This document shows positions 1 through 8,738 of a DNA stretch of 64,000 nt, piece by piece. The notes beneath the pieces are model-generated. The model searched no databases. It worked only from the letters and a program-made list of their open reading frames with translations, and was not told where the DNA came from. The position numbers and the translations under genes are program-made. The stretch covers positions 1 to 64,000 of the forward strand of contig NZ_JANLCM010000002.1 of assembly GCF_024979235.1 (NCBI RefSeq). The letters are read 5' to 3'. How positions within the stretch are numbered: position 1 is the stretch's first letter; the number at the start of each line of letters is the position of its first letter. Origin of the DNA: Herbiconiux aconitum. GTDB taxonomy: Bacteria > Actinomycetota > Actinomycetes > Actinomycetales > Microbacteriaceae.

Positions 1-1
1 C

Positions 2-58
2 GCCGAAGTGCTCGCCACGTTCCCCCGCGGAACCCAAGGCATCACACCCCTCCGCTGA
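2..58 (+). CDS. C-terminal end of an unidentified protein (partial)
   Basis: An open frame enters from the left edge and ends at TGA 56-58, giving 18 residues that finish in GITPLR. It stops 13 bases before the crcB start and reads in the same direction, so it may be the last part of an upstream gene in the same transcript. The fragment is too short to assign to a family, and it could also be a chance frame. Confidence 0.35.
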   Translation, partial: AEVLATFPRGTQGITPLR

Positions 59-71
59 ACAAGGCCGCCGC

Positions 72-488
72 ATGTCCGAAGCGAAATACATTCCCCTGGT
101 CGCACTGGGAGGTGCGCTCGGAACTCTGGCGCGTTACGGGCTCTCGACGGTCATTCCCAATGCCGGGGCGTTGCCGGTCAATGTGGTCGTCATCAACCTG
201 AGCGGCGCCTTGCTGCTGGGGTGGCTGCTCGAAGCGCTGAAGCTCGGCGGCCCCGACACGGGAAGCCGCAAGGCCGCCCGGCTGGGTCTTGGCACCGGGT
301 TGTTGGGCGGCTACACCACCTACAGCATGTTCGTCGTCGACGAGACCGGACTCATCGACACCGGCAACTTCGTTGGTTCGCTCGTCTACGCCCTGCCCAC
401 CGTGGCGCTGGGTGTGCTGGCGGCCCTGCTCGGCGCCGCCACCGCCAGGGCGCTCCATCGGGCACGCATGACGGGTGACTCATCATGA
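72..488 (+). CDS. crcB: CrcB/Fluc family fluoride channel subunit (first copy)
   Basis: A 138-residue membrane protein of the CrcB/Fluc family, which exports fluoride through a dual-topology dimer. It shows the family motifs: GGALGTLARYGLS near the N-terminus, NLSGALLLGWL in the second helix and GGYTTYS in the third. It has four hydrophobic segments and the usual family length. Its TGA overlaps the ATG of the next crcB by four bases (ATGA), so the two are translationally coupled and probably form a heterodimeric channel, as in other actinobacteria. Only 71 bases lie upstream in the window and I could not recognise a fluoride riboswitch there. Confidence 0.93.
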   Translation: MSEAKYIPLVALGGALGTLARYGLSTVIPNAGALPVNVVVINLSGALLLGWLLEALKLGGPDTGSRKAARLGLGTGLLGGYTTYSMFVVDETGLIDTGNFVGSLVYALPTVALGVLAALLGAATARALHRARMTGDSS

Positions 489-871
489 TCGTCTGGACCG
501 TTGTACTCGTCGGAGTCGCGGGAGGGCTCGGGGCCGCGGCACGATTCTCGCTCGACACGCTCATCACGCGCTACTCGAAGCGCGTTCCCATCCCGATCGG
601 AACAATGATCATCAATGTCACCGGGTCATTCTTTCTGGGTGTGGTGACAGGGCTGGCGACAGCGGGCCTACTCACCCCCGAACTGCGCCTGATCGCGGGC
701 ACAGGGTTCTTGGCGGCCTATACGACGTTCAGCACCGCGAGCACTCAGACGGCCGACCTGTTCCGCGCGCGAAAGGGGGTCGCTGCCGTGGTGAACGGTC
801 TCGTGATGCTGGTCGCCGCGGTCGCGGCGGCAGCGATCGGGTTGTGGCTCGGATCGGGCGGCGCCGGCTGA
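485..871 (+). CDS. crcB: CrcB/Fluc family fluoride channel subunit (second copy)
   Basis: A 128-residue paralogue of the preceding gene with the same motifs: AGGLGAAARFSLD, NVTGSFFLGVV and GTGFLAAYTTFST. Four hydrophobic stretches fit the CrcB fold. It starts at an ATG inside the stop of the first copy and ends 24 bases before the convergent stop of the LuxR-type regulator at 896. Paired crcB genes are common in Gram-positive bacteria, where the two proteins are fixed in opposite orientations; the pairing here is inferred from adjacency and overlap. Confidence 0.93.
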   Translation: MIVWTVVLVGVAGGLGAAARFSLDTLITRYSKRVPIPIGTMIINVTGSFFLGVVTGLATAGLLTPELRLIAGTGFLAAYTTFSTASTQTADLFRARKGVAAVVNGLVMLVAAVAAAAIGLWLGSGGAG

Positions 872-895
872 GATGCGAGGGAACGGACAGTCCCT

Positions 896-3628
896 TCAGA
901 TCCCGGTGGGCCCGATCAGGTCGCGATCCGTAGGCCCGGAGAGCTGGTGCCGCGACGTTATCTGCAGCTTGGTGAACACCTTCGCGAGGTGATACTCCAC
1001 CGTTCGAGAACTGAGGAACATCCGCGAGGCGACTTCGCTGTTCGTGAGCCCCTGACCGACGAGCTGGGCGATCTGCGATTCCTGCGAGGTGAGTCCGCTG
1101 CCGGCATCGGCGCGCCGAGCGCCGGTCAGGATGCCGAGGGCGTGGAGTTCCTGCTGGGCACGGAGCGCGAACGCTGTGGCACCCATGTCGGCGAACACCT
1201 GATGGGCGCGCAGCAGATGGATGCGGGCGTCCGGCCTCCGCCTCTGACGACGGAGCCATTCCCCGTAGACCAGGGTCGCGCGCGCCAGATCGAGGCGGCT
1301 GGGAGTGCGTTCCAACAGGTTGATCGCTTCGAGGTAGCCCGACTCGGCGTCGGCGCCGGAGCTCAGAAGGGCCTTCGAGCGCGCATAGACGCCTCGAGCC
1401 CAGTCCGTGCCGTAACCCGCGGTCGCCGACTCGAGCTGGGCGAGCTCGCTCGACGCATCCGCCCCTTTCACTCGGCTTGCCGCCTCGATCGCCTCGGCGA
1501 GTGCCCAATTCGTGGCCGAATGCAGCGGGTTGCTCTGCCCACCGGCCAACCGTGCCCACTCCAGCGCCCTGTCGAAGTGCCCGCGACTGTTGTTCAGCAC
1601 CGCCGCACCCCAATACGCGATGGCCAGGCCGCTCCCGTCTGCACGCCCTTCGGAGTCGGCGATCGTCGCGCGCACCAGCTTGTCGAGTTCGCTGTCCGAT
1701 CCTTCGACCGCAGCGACCCCGATGGCGGCCGTCGGAGCCATCCGGCTTCCGGTCACGGCTGCGATCGTCTGCATCTCACGCACGGCTTCGACGGCGGCAG
1801 ACGACTCGCCACGAAAAAGATGAGCGTAGGCGCGAGTCGTGAGCGCGATGGGGAGCTCGGAATAGTCGCCGGCCTCGCGGGCGTACCCGAGGTGCCGGAG
1901 GGACACCGCGTCCCAGGTGGTGAAGTCCCACGCGGCGAGAGCGGAGATGGTGGCGTGCCACATCCAATGGATGTGGGTGCGTTCGTCGTCGATCTCGCCG
2001 CTGAACGGGGCGAGGGCTTCTTGCAGGTTCCGCTTGGCCGAGGGGTCGTCATCTGTGAGCACCCGGGTCATCGCGTCGAGCAGGAGGTGGGCGGGGCGGC
2101 TTCCGGGAGTGGGCTCAGCCGCGAGCCAGCGCTCGGCGACCCGTCGGGCACCCGTCTCCGCGAGCGACGCGCCGAACATCGCCGCCGACAGGGCTTCCAG
2201 GTAGGCCTCCCTCGCGCCATCCGGATCGTCAGGTGCGAGATGCTCGGCCGCGTCGAGCAGCAGCGACACCGAAGCGCCCCCGCGATCTCGGGCGAAGGCG
2301 ATTCTCGCTTCGGTCAGTTTCGACTCCGCGAGCAGTCTCTCGGGCAGGCACCCGGCCGCCGCAGCGATGTCGCGGGTCGCGAGGTCATATTGCCCGGCGG
2401 CGAGCTCGGCCTGCGCGATCCGGAGCAGCCACTCCGCTTTGCGGACGTCATCCGAGCTCACCTGCACCGCTTGATGGAGAAGCGCCGCGGCGGCGGCCGT
2501 TCCACCGCGGGCTTGCAGGCGGGCGGCGGCCGCGGCTAAGTCGGCGGCAGCGTCGTCGTCGGTATCCGGAGCAGCTCGGGCACGGTGCCAGGCGAGCAGA
2601 TCGGGATCGGCATCACCGGTGATGGTCGTGGCCAGGGCGGCGTGCGCGGCTCGCACCGCGTCCGGGGTCGCGGCGCGGTAGACGGCCGATCGAACGAGCG
2701 GATGGCTGAAACGCATGGGAGGGTGTGCGAGGCCGGCGGCGATGGCAGGCTGGAGCGCCGATGCCTGCACCCCCAACGTCGAGGCGGCGGCGAAGATGAT
2801 GTGCGACTGCGCCGTGGGTTCGGCGGCGGCGACCAGCAGCAGGCGCTGGGTGTCGTCGGGCAGGGCGCCGAGGAGGCGCTGGTAGTGCTCTTCCATCCGA
2901 CTGGGGCTCGCGGTCGTGGCGGGGAGGATCATGCCCGTCGAGATCTCGGCTCGGCTCAGTTCCCGTGCCGACTCGACGATCGCGAGCGGATTGCCGTCTG
3001 CTTCGTCGAGGACGCGCTCCATGGCCCGCGGATCGATGGGCCCGGGCACCAACGATGACAGCAGGGTTTCGGCATCGTGTCGCTCGAAGGCTTCGACCGT
3101 GATCGGCGGTACGCCGTCGAACAGCGCGGTGCTGCTCGGCGCCCTCAGTGCGAACACCATTCCGACGGGTTCGAATCCGAGTCGCCGCGCCACGAAGCCG
3201 AGCACCTGGGCCGACGCCTCGTCGAGCCACTGGGCGTCGTCGACGAGACAGAGGATCGGCGTCGAACGAGAGGCTTCCGACAACAGACCGAGCGCTGCGA
3301 GCCCGACCAGGAACTTGTTGGGCGCGTCGCCCTCTCGTTGCCCGAAAGTGATCTCGAGCGCCTCCCGCTGCGGCGCCGGAAGTGCTGACATGGATTGCTC
3401 GAGCGGGCGGCACAGCTGGTGCAGCGCAGCGTAGGCGAGTTCGACCTCGGATTGGATGCCGGTGACGCTCAGGAGTTCGATGTCGTGGGCGCGCTTTGCC
3501 ACGTAGTCGAGCAGCGTGGTCTTGCCGATGCCCGCGCCGCCATCCAAAAGGAGTATCGAGCTCCGCCCTTCGCGAATGCTTCTCAGCAGGGCATCGAGCT
3601 GAGTCCGTTGGGGATGACGGTCAAGCAC
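896..3628 (-). CDS. Large AAA-ATPase LuxR-family transcriptional regulator (LAL type)
   Basis: A 910-residue signal-transduction ATPase of the MalT/LAL class. A Walker A motif (GGAGIGKTT) lies at residues about 29-37 and a Walker B-like LCLVDDAQWLDE at about 126-137. A long central region rich in alanine and leucine resembles TPR-like helical repeats. A LuxR helix-turn-helix occupies the last ~60 residues (LTSQESQIAQLVGQGLTNSE onward). Such proteins bind an inducer and ATP and then activate target promoters; the target here is unknown. It stands alone, convergent with crcB and divergent from the next gene. Confidence 0.9.
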   Translation of the reverse strand: MLDRHPQRTQLDALLRSIREGRSSILLLDGGAGIGKTTLLDYVAKRAHDIELLSVTGIQSEVELAYAALHQLCRPLEQSMSALPAPQREALEITFGQREGDAPNKFLVGLAALGLLSEASRSTPILCLVDDAQWLDEASAQVLGFVARRLGFEPVGMVFALRAPSSTALFDGVPPITVEAFERHDAETLLSSLVPGPIDPRAMERVLDEADGNPLAIVESARELSRAEISTGMILPATTASPSRMEEHYQRLLGALPDDTQRLLLVAAAEPTAQSHIIFAAASTLGVQASALQPAIAAGLAHPPMRFSHPLVRSAVYRAATPDAVRAAHAALATTITGDADPDLLAWHRARAAPDTDDDAAADLAAAAARLQARGGTAAAAALLHQAVQVSSDDVRKAEWLLRIAQAELAAGQYDLATRDIAAAAGCLPERLLAESKLTEARIAFARDRGGASVSLLLDAAEHLAPDDPDGAREAYLEALSAAMFGASLAETGARRVAERWLAAEPTPGSRPAHLLLDAMTRVLTDDDPSAKRNLQEALAPFSGEIDDERTHIHWMWHATISALAAWDFTTWDAVSLRHLGYAREAGDYSELPIALTTRAYAHLFRGESSAAVEAVREMQTIAAVTGSRMAPTAAIGVAAVEGSDSELDKLVRATIADSEGRADGSGLAIAYWGAAVLNNSRGHFDRALEWARLAGGQSNPLHSATNWALAEAIEAASRVKGADASSELAQLESATAGYGTDWARGVYARSKALLSSGADAESGYLEAINLLERTPSRLDLARATLVYGEWLRRQRRRPDARIHLLRAHQVFADMGATAFALRAQQELHALGILTGARRADAGSGLTSQESQIAQLVGQGLTNSEVASRMFLSSRTVEYHLAKVFTKLQITSRHQLSGPTDRDLIGPTGI

Positions 3629-3712
3629 ACCATCAGGCTACTACGCCCCGCATCGCAGGATTGAGGCGGATGCCCCACGCGCGGCACCCGCCCACGGCGC
3701 GAACCTGAAACC

Positions 3713-4483
3713 ATGACAACGACACCGCGACACGCAGTCCAGGCACTTCTCGACCATCCACGACTCCCCGACGGCGACGACGAACGATTCACCGGCTACG
3801 GCGTGATGGGGATGCCCTTCGCGACCGGCCACTACCTCGCACTGCGCGACATGGTGGCCACCTCGATCGGACCGGCCTACCGAGCCCTCTGGCATCGCGA
3901 CCCGGCCGGCCACTGGACCATCCACACCACCGGCGCCTTCGAATCGTCCTGCCCCCGGTACTTCGGGTCGGTGACCACGAACATCCGGGTGCCCGCCATC
4001 GACGTGTCCTGGCGCGACGATCACACGCTCGACGTGGCCCTCGGCACCACGGTGACCTGGCGCATCGAACTGGGATCGACTCCCGCGACACGGATGATGA
4101 CGACCATGGGAGGCGTGCTCCCCGCGTTCGCCTGGAACAGCGGAGCGGTGCTCGCCGCCATGGAGCCGATGGCACGCCACATGCTCCGATCCGGGCGCAT
4201 GAGACTGCAGGGCGCGACGCCGAACGGCCATCGCTTCCGGTCGGCGCCGGTGAAGGTTTGGCGTGTGGTCGGAGGCGCAGCCTCGTTCAACGGCCACGAC
4301 CTCGGCGCACCGGCACCGCTTGACGTGCAGACCCGGCTGGGTGACTTCTGGCTGCCGCAGCGGGGGATCTTCTTCATCGGTCGAGCCCGGTTCAGTCCTC
4401 AGGTCGACTCGGGCCAGCCGCTGGAGACCGTCGATCGGGCCGCCCGCATCCGCCGGCCCGCCGGTGCCACAATGGAAAAATGA
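3713..4483 (+). CDS. Conserved hypothetical protein
   Basis: A 256-residue soluble protein with no signal peptide and no motif I can assign. It is rich in beta-forming residues, and the central part (HWTIHTTG, followed by a DVSWRDDHTLDV stretch) suggests a lipocalin-like or beta-barrel fold, but that is only an impression. Its TGA overlaps the ATG of the HD-GYP gene (ATGA at 4480-4483), so the two are translationally coupled and probably act together. It is divergent from the large LuxR regulator across an 84-base gap that must hold both promoters. Confidence 0.75.
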   Translation: MTTTPRHAVQALLDHPRLPDGDDERFTGYGVMGMPFATGHYLALRDMVATSIGPAYRALWHRDPAGHWTIHTTGAFESSCPRYFGSVTTNIRVPAIDVSWRDDHTLDVALGTTVTWRIELGSTPATRMMTTMGGVLPAFAWNSGAVLAAMEPMARHMLRSGRMRLQGATPNGHRFRSAPVKVWRVVGGAASFNGHDLGAPAPLDVQTRLGDFWLPQRGIFFIGRARFSPQVDSGQPLETVDRAARIRRPAGATMEK

Positions 4484-6036
4484 CCGTTGCCGCACGGCTG
4501 CCGCGACGAGTCGAGGTGCTCGCCGGGCTCTCGGTGGCGATCGACCTCGGGCTCGGTCAGCCGGCGGAGCACATGCTCCGCTCGGCGGTCGTCGCCTGCG
4601 GCCTGGCCGACCGACTCGGTCTCAGCCGGCAGCAGAAGTCCACGGTCTACTACACGACGCTACTGATGTGGATCGGTTGTCATGCCGACTCGCACGAATA
4701 CGCCCGCTGGTTCGGCGACGACATCGCGGTGCGGCGCGAAGCCTATCTGGTCGACTGGTCGGGGATGCCGTACTTGCGTTTCCTGGTCGGTAACGTCGCA
4801 CGCGGTGAGCCGCTCGGCGAACGGGTGCGCGTGATGGCGACGCTGATGCGGGATGCCCGCGGTCAGCTCGCCACGTTGATCCACTCCCACTGCGCCTCGG
4901 CCGCGCTCCTGGGCCGGCACATCGGACTCGACGCGGATGTCGAGCGGGCGCTCGCGTACACCTTCGAGCGTTTCGACGGCGGCGGGCTCCCGGCCGGAGT
5001 GTCCGGTGCCGACATCCCGATCGAGATGCGAGTGGCTCAGCTCGCCGACGTCGCCGAGGTGCACCACCGCCTGTACGGAGTCGAAGGAACGGTCGCGCTG
5101 GCGCGGAGCCGGCGCGGTGGTCAGTTCGACCCGGCCGTGGTCGACGCGTACACGAGCGACCCGGAGGCGCTCTTCCCGGCTCCCGGCGACGACCCGTGGG
5201 AGCGCGCCCTGTCGATCGCCCCGGAGGCCGGCACCCGGCTCGATGAATCGCAGCTCGATGTGCTGCTGACCGCGATCGGCGACTTCGCCGACCTCAAATG
5301 CCCCTTCGCGCTCGGCCACTCCCGCAGCGTGGCCGCACTCGCCGAGGCGGCCGCCGTGCAGCTCGCCCTTCCGGCCGACGACGTGACCGCGATCCGCCGA
5401 GCCGGCCACCTCCACGACATCGGGCGCATCGGCGTGTCCAATCAGGTCTGGTCGAAGCCCGCCGAGCTGACGGGGGCGGAATGGGAGCGCGTGCGGATGT
5501 ATCCCTATCTCACCGACCGGGTGCTGACCCGGATCACCGGACTCGACCACGTCGCCGCGATCGCTCGCGCTCACCACGAGCACCTCGACGGATCGGGGTA
5601 TCCGCTGGGTCTGTCCGGCGCGGCGCTTGGCCGGCCCGAGCGGATTCTGGCCGCCGCCGTCGCCTATCGATCGGCGCTGGAGCCGCGGCCCTACCGCGAA
5701 CCGCTCACTCCGGAAGGCGCTGCGGCACGGCTTCGGAACCGGGTTTCCCGTGGGCATCTCGACCCCGACAGTGCGGATGCGGTGTTGGCCGTGGCCGGTC
5801 ACGTGCGGTCGAGGGCGCCTCGTGACGACTCGCTCACCCCGCGCGAGACCGAGATCCTCGGCCTCGTTGCGCGGGGACTCTCCAATCGGGAGATCGCGCA
5901 CCGCCTCGTGCTCAGCGAGAAGACGGTGCGCAACCATGTCGAACGCAGCTACACGAAGATCGGCGCCAGCAACCGGGTGGGCGCGAGTCTGTTCGCCCTC
6001 GAGCACGGACTGGTGGCGCCGGTCGACGGCCTTTAG
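4480..6036 (+). CDS. HD-GYP domain protein with C-terminal LuxR helix-turn-helix
   Basis: A 518-residue fusion of an HD-type phosphohydrolase and a DNA-binding domain. The second half has an intact HD-GYP signature: HLHDIGRIG at about residue 309 and HHEHLDGSGYP at about 366. The first half carries what looks like a degenerate copy (FERFDGGGLP at about 163, in place of HHE-DG-GYP), so there may be tandem domains with only one active. Residues about 452-510 form a LuxR HTH (LTPRETEILGLVARGLSNRE onward). HD-GYP proteins often cleave cyclic di-GMP; a direct link from nucleotide hydrolysis to transcription is inference. Confidence 0.88.
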   Translation: MTVAARLPRRVEVLAGLSVAIDLGLGQPAEHMLRSAVVACGLADRLGLSRQQKSTVYYTTLLMWIGCHADSHEYARWFGDDIAVRREAYLVDWSGMPYLRFLVGNVARGEPLGERVRVMATLMRDARGQLATLIHSHCASAALLGRHIGLDADVERALAYTFERFDGGGLPAGVSGADIPIEMRVAQLADVAEVHHRLYGVEGTVALARSRRGGQFDPAVVDAYTSDPEALFPAPGDDPWERALSIAPEAGTRLDESQLDVLLTAIGDFADLKCPFALGHSRSVAALAEAAAVQLALPADDVTAIRRAGHLHDIGRIGVSNQVWSKPAELTGAEWERVRMYPYLTDRVLTRITGLDHVAAIARAHHEHLDGSGYPLGLSGAALGRPERILAAAVAYRSALEPRPYREPLTPEGAAARLRNRVSRGHLDPDSADAVLAVAGHVRSRAPRDDSLTPRETEILGLVARGLSNREIAHRLVLSEKTVRNHVERSYTKIGASNRVGASLFALEHGLVAPVDGL

Positions 6037-6134
6037 CGGTGTCAACCCCCGTCTATGAGGTGCCCGGCCGGCGTAGCGTCGCAGACGAGGGAACGCTCTC
6101 TCCGAAGAGAACTCCGAACAGAACGAAGGAAATC

Positions 6135-6257
6135 ATGCCGAAGCCTGTTGCCTGGATAGCGATGATCGCCGTGGGAATCACCGGGTACATCATCGGAACT
6201 CGTGTGAAAGCCGCCCAGAACGTGACGAAGAAGGCCCGCAAGAAGATCAAGAGGTAG
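6135..6257 (+). CDS. Small single-pass basic membrane protein
   Basis: A 40-residue protein with one hydrophobic segment (residues about 4-21) followed by a strongly basic tail ending KKARKKIKR. The start is the ATG at 6135, preceded by AAGGAA at a good spacing; an in-frame start at 6039 is possible but would add residues without a ribosome site. It lies 98 bases after the HD-GYP gene and just before the first GAF-ANTAR gene. Its function is unknown; the shape suggests a small membrane-anchored protein with an interior-facing cationic tail. Confidence 0.65.
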   Translation: MPKPVAWIAMIAVGITGYIIGTRVKAAQNVTKKARKKIKR

Positions 6258-6311
6258 CTCCTTACTGAGTATGTGGGGGGAATCGGGCCACGGGGAGCGC
6301 GAGAATGCCGG

Positions 6312-7052
6312 GTGCCGTATGGTGAGGGGACGCTGTCCTGGACCCAGGCCGCATCGCTCACCGGCTTCTGCTGGGTGACGGGCCAGGAGGACACCATCTC
6401 GAAGTTTCCGGTCGAACGGGCGCCGACCCTCTGCGATCCCTTCGTGGCGTCGCTCCCAATCACGCGGGCCGCGATCTCCACGTTGAAGAATCCCTTCGAC
6501 GCCGAGACGGTCTGTGCGAGCGACGCCTTGGCCGCGCATCTCGACGAGCTCCAGATCGACCTGGGGGAGGGACCGTGCTGGCAGGCGCTCAGCGCGCGAG
6601 CTCCCGTGCTCGTCTCCGATCTGCAGCACACCCGGAGCCCGACCTGGCCGAGCCTGCACACCGCGATCGCGCAGTTCGGCATCCACTCCGTCTTCGCCTT
6701 TCCGCTGTTCGTCGGTGAACTGGACATCGGCGCGGTCGACCTCTACGCCGATACGCCGCAGCTGTTCACGACCACCGACGTCGCACGCGCCTCCGCGCTG
6801 GCCGCCGCTGCCGCGGTGGACGTTCTGAACCAGGCCCTCGATCGGCGGCCGGCTCACGACGGCGACCCGGCACAGGACGGGCCGTTCTCACGCCGCGAGG
6901 TGCATCAAGCCACCGGCATGGTGATCGCGCAGATGAAGGTCAGCCCGGAGGATGCGCTTTTGCTCATCCGCGCTCGCGCCTTCGCCGACGGGCGATCGGT
7001 TCGCGACATCGCATCGCAGATCGTCAACCGGGAGATATCGTTCCCCCTGTGA
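6312..7052 (+). CDS. GAF-ANTAR domain protein (first copy)
   Basis: A sensor fused to an RNA-binding antiterminator. The GAF domain spans roughly the first 160 residues and includes the family-typical LGEGPCWQAL. The C-terminal ~55 residues form an ANTAR domain (ATGMVIAQMKVSPEDALLLI onward). ANTAR proteins bind paired hexaloop hairpins in nascent RNA and prevent termination. The start is uncertain: GTG 6312 is used here, while GTG 6273 in frame would add 13 residues. It is followed after 26 bases by a paralogue in the same direction. Confidence 0.82.
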   Translation: MPYGEGTLSWTQAASLTGFCWVTGQEDTISKFPVERAPTLCDPFVASLPITRAAISTLKNPFDAETVCASDALAAHLDELQIDLGEGPCWQALSARAPVLVSDLQHTRSPTWPSLHTAIAQFGIHSVFAFPLFVGELDIGAVDLYADTPQLFTTTDVARASALAAAAAVDVLNQALDRRPAHDGDPAQDGPFSRREVHQATGMVIAQMKVSPEDALLLIRARAFADGRSVRDIASQIVNREISFPL

Positions 7053-7078
7053 CCGGCCGGAAGAGTTAGGTTGGGGAC

Positions 7079-7795
7079 ATGGTTATCGCGGCCGACCGGG
7101 AACAACAACTGCTCACGACCTTCGTCGAACTGGCAGACACGCTGGTCGTCGGTTACGACGTCGTCGATCTGCTCCACACGCTCGTCGAGCGCTGCGCCCT
7201 CATCCTCGAAGCCACGGATGCCGGCATCCTGATCCCCGATGAAACGGGGGCCCTCGAGGTGGTGGCGTCGACGAGCGAACGGAGCCACCTGATCGGGCTC
7301 CTCCAACTCCGCGCCGACGAAGGCCCGTGCATCGATGCCTATGAGACCGGCCGCCTGGTGACGGTGGAGAACATCGCCGGCACCTACGCACGCTGGCCCA
7401 AGTTCGCCACGGCTGCCGCCCAGGTCGGCTACCAGTCGATGCACGCCATTCCGCTGCGACTGCGCGGTGAGACCATCGGGTCGCTGAACCTCTTTCGCGA
7501 CAAGGTCGGTCCGCTCGACCCGGAGGACGCGATGGCGGCCCAGACCCTCGCCGATGTTGCGACCATCGGGATTCTTCAGGAACGCGCCCTCCGCGAATCG
7601 GACATCGCTCGTGAGCAACTCCAGCACGCGCTCAACAGCCGGGTGCTCATCGAGCAGGCCAAAGGAGTGCTCTCCCAAGTCGAGGGCCTTTCAATGGAAG
7701 ACGCGTTCTCACAGATGCGGACGCAGGCCCGCAACACCGGAACGCGACTGTCGGTGGTCGCCGAACGGGTGATATCCCAGGCTCAGTCGCGCTAG
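7079..7795 (+). CDS. GAF-ANTAR domain protein (second copy)
   Basis: A 238-residue protein with an N-terminal GAF domain (residues about 20-165, including LRADEGPCIDAYETGR) and a C-terminal ANTAR domain (RVLIEQAKGVLSQVEGLSME onward). It belongs to the same family as the upstream gene but is more canonical at its N-terminus (LLTTFVELADTLVVGYDVVD). In mycobacteria and related genera GAF-ANTAR proteins act as ligand-responsive antiterminators. Two in tandem suggests diversification of the input domain. It converges with the small minus-strand genes at 7799. Confidence 0.88.
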   Translation: MVIAADREQQLLTTFVELADTLVVGYDVVDLLHTLVERCALILEATDAGILIPDETGALEVVASTSERSHLIGLLQLRADEGPCIDAYETGRLVTVENIAGTYARWPKFATAAAQVGYQSMHAIPLRLRGETIGSLNLFRDKVGPLDPEDAMAAQTLADVATIGILQERALRESDIAREQLQHALNSRVLIEQAKGVLSQVEGLSMEDAFSQMRTQARNTGTRLSVVAERVISQAQSR

Positions 7796-7798
7796 CGT

Positions 7799-8059
7799 TC
7801 AGACCCCGTGCTCTCCGGGCAGGAGGAGTTCGTCGTAACGACCGTCGGCTTTGAGGGGCCGAACCGTGACGATGCTCCGCAAGGGTGAGACCACGTAGTG
7901 ATCCCACTCCGCGTGGATCAGCACACTCGCGACCGCATCCCTGACGGCCGCATCGGTGGCGTCGGAGACGCCGGTGGCGTCGTCGGTCAAGTGCGCCACC
8001 TTGAACGCTTCGTCGTCGAGCACGAATTCGATGTCGACCAGAACGCGGTGATGAGACAC
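7799..8059 (-). CDS. Small conserved hypothetical protein
   Basis: An 86-residue acidic soluble protein starting MSHHRVLVDIEFVLDD. It is the last gene of a minus-strand trio with 8067-8387 and 8409-8738; the gaps are 7 and 21 bases, so co-transcription is likely. It has no recognisable motif and is not obviously homologous to the other two. The central DYVVSPLRSIVTVRPL-like beta-strand pattern suggests a compact alpha/beta fold. Function unknown. Confidence 0.72.
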   Translation of the reverse strand: MSHHRVLVDIEFVLDDEAFKVAHLTDDATGVSDATDAAVRDAVASVLIHAEWDHYVVSPLRSIVTVRPLKADGRYDELLLPGEHGV

Positions 8060-8066
8060 GAGCTCC

Positions 8067-8387
8067 TCACACCCGCACAGCGGAGAGCGGGGCCGGCTCG
8101 TCGACGAGATGCAGACCAGTGCCGGTGTTCGCGGTCTCGATGAGCATCCGTACCCATTGTTCGTTGATCGCCATCGGGCGGCTGCCGTTGAACCGGAACC
8201 GGAGCTCGGTCGTCGGGCTGATCCACATCGTCTCCCGGCCGCTGCCGCTGTGGGCGGGGTAGACGAACGACAACGCGACGCACTTGTCCGCGCGGAGAAG
8301 ACTGAGGATCGCGACCTTCAGGTGCGCGAGCGGGCGGTCGTCGATCTCGACCGCGAATCCGGTGGTGCCGTAGAAGAGAAAACCCAT
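8067..8387 (-). CDS. Small conserved protein of the MG-L-YG/EIDDR-LAHLK family (paralogue 1)
   Basis: A 106-residue protein whose N-terminus (EIDDRPLAHLKVAILSLLR) closely matches the neighbour at 8409-8738; the two also share GSGRET-WI-PT and GSR. I recall this family as small proteins widespread in Microbacteriaceae, sometimes misnamed ATP-dependent DNA ligase; that recollection cannot be checked here. There is no ligase motif such as KxDG. It sits between a paralogue and an unrelated small gene, in one probable operon. Confidence 0.78.
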   Translation of the reverse strand: MGFLFYGTTGFAVEIDDRPLAHLKVAILSLLRADKCVALSFVYPAHSGSGRETMWISPTTELRFRFNGSRPMAINEQWVRMLIETANTGTGLHLVDEPAPLSAVRV

Positions 8388-8408
8388 GAGCTGGTGCCCC
8401 GATCCGGT

Positions 8409-8738
8409 CTAGCTCGCGACCGAGACGAGCCGCCGCAGGTCGGCGCCTTCCGGAATCAACTGCAGTCCAGTCGATCCGTCAGCTCGGGAGAGCATCGCGT
8501 CGATCCACGCGCGATTGAGCTGCGGGGCGCGAGAACCGAGGAAGTGGAACCGGATGTCGGAAGTGGGCGTGATCCAGATGGTCTCCCGTCCGCTGCCCTC
8601 GCTCGTCGGATGGGCGAAACTGAACGCGATGCTCTGCCCGTTCCGCAGCAACGTCAGAATGACGACTTTCAGGTGTGCCAGAGCGCGATCGTCGATCTCG
8701 ATCGAGAACCCCGACTGTCCGTAATGGAGAGTGCCCAT
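8409..8738 (-). CDS. Small conserved protein of the MG-L-YG/EIDDR-LAHLK family (paralogue 2)
   Basis: A 109-residue protein beginning MGTLHYGQSGFSIEIDDRAL and followed by AHLKVVILTLLR, clearly paralogous to 8067-8387. The conserved block GSGRETIWITPT suggests a beta-hairpin surface. There is no signal peptide or membrane helix. It is the first gene of the minus-strand trio, and its upstream region faces the manganese catalase gene across a 245-base gap, so the two units are divergent. The function is unknown; its position beside stress-type genes is the only contextual hint. Confidence 0.8.
   Translation of the reverse strand: MGTLHYGQSGFSIEIDDRALAHLKVVILTLLRNGQSIAFSFAHPTSEGSGRETIWITPTSDIRFHFLGSRAPQLNRAWIDAMLSRADGSTGLQLIPEGADLRRLVSVAS

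Noticed and set aside
1..71. Fluoride riboswitch upstream of crcB
   Set aside because: The available 71 bases include the tail of an upstream frame and I could not identify the conserved riboswitch core.
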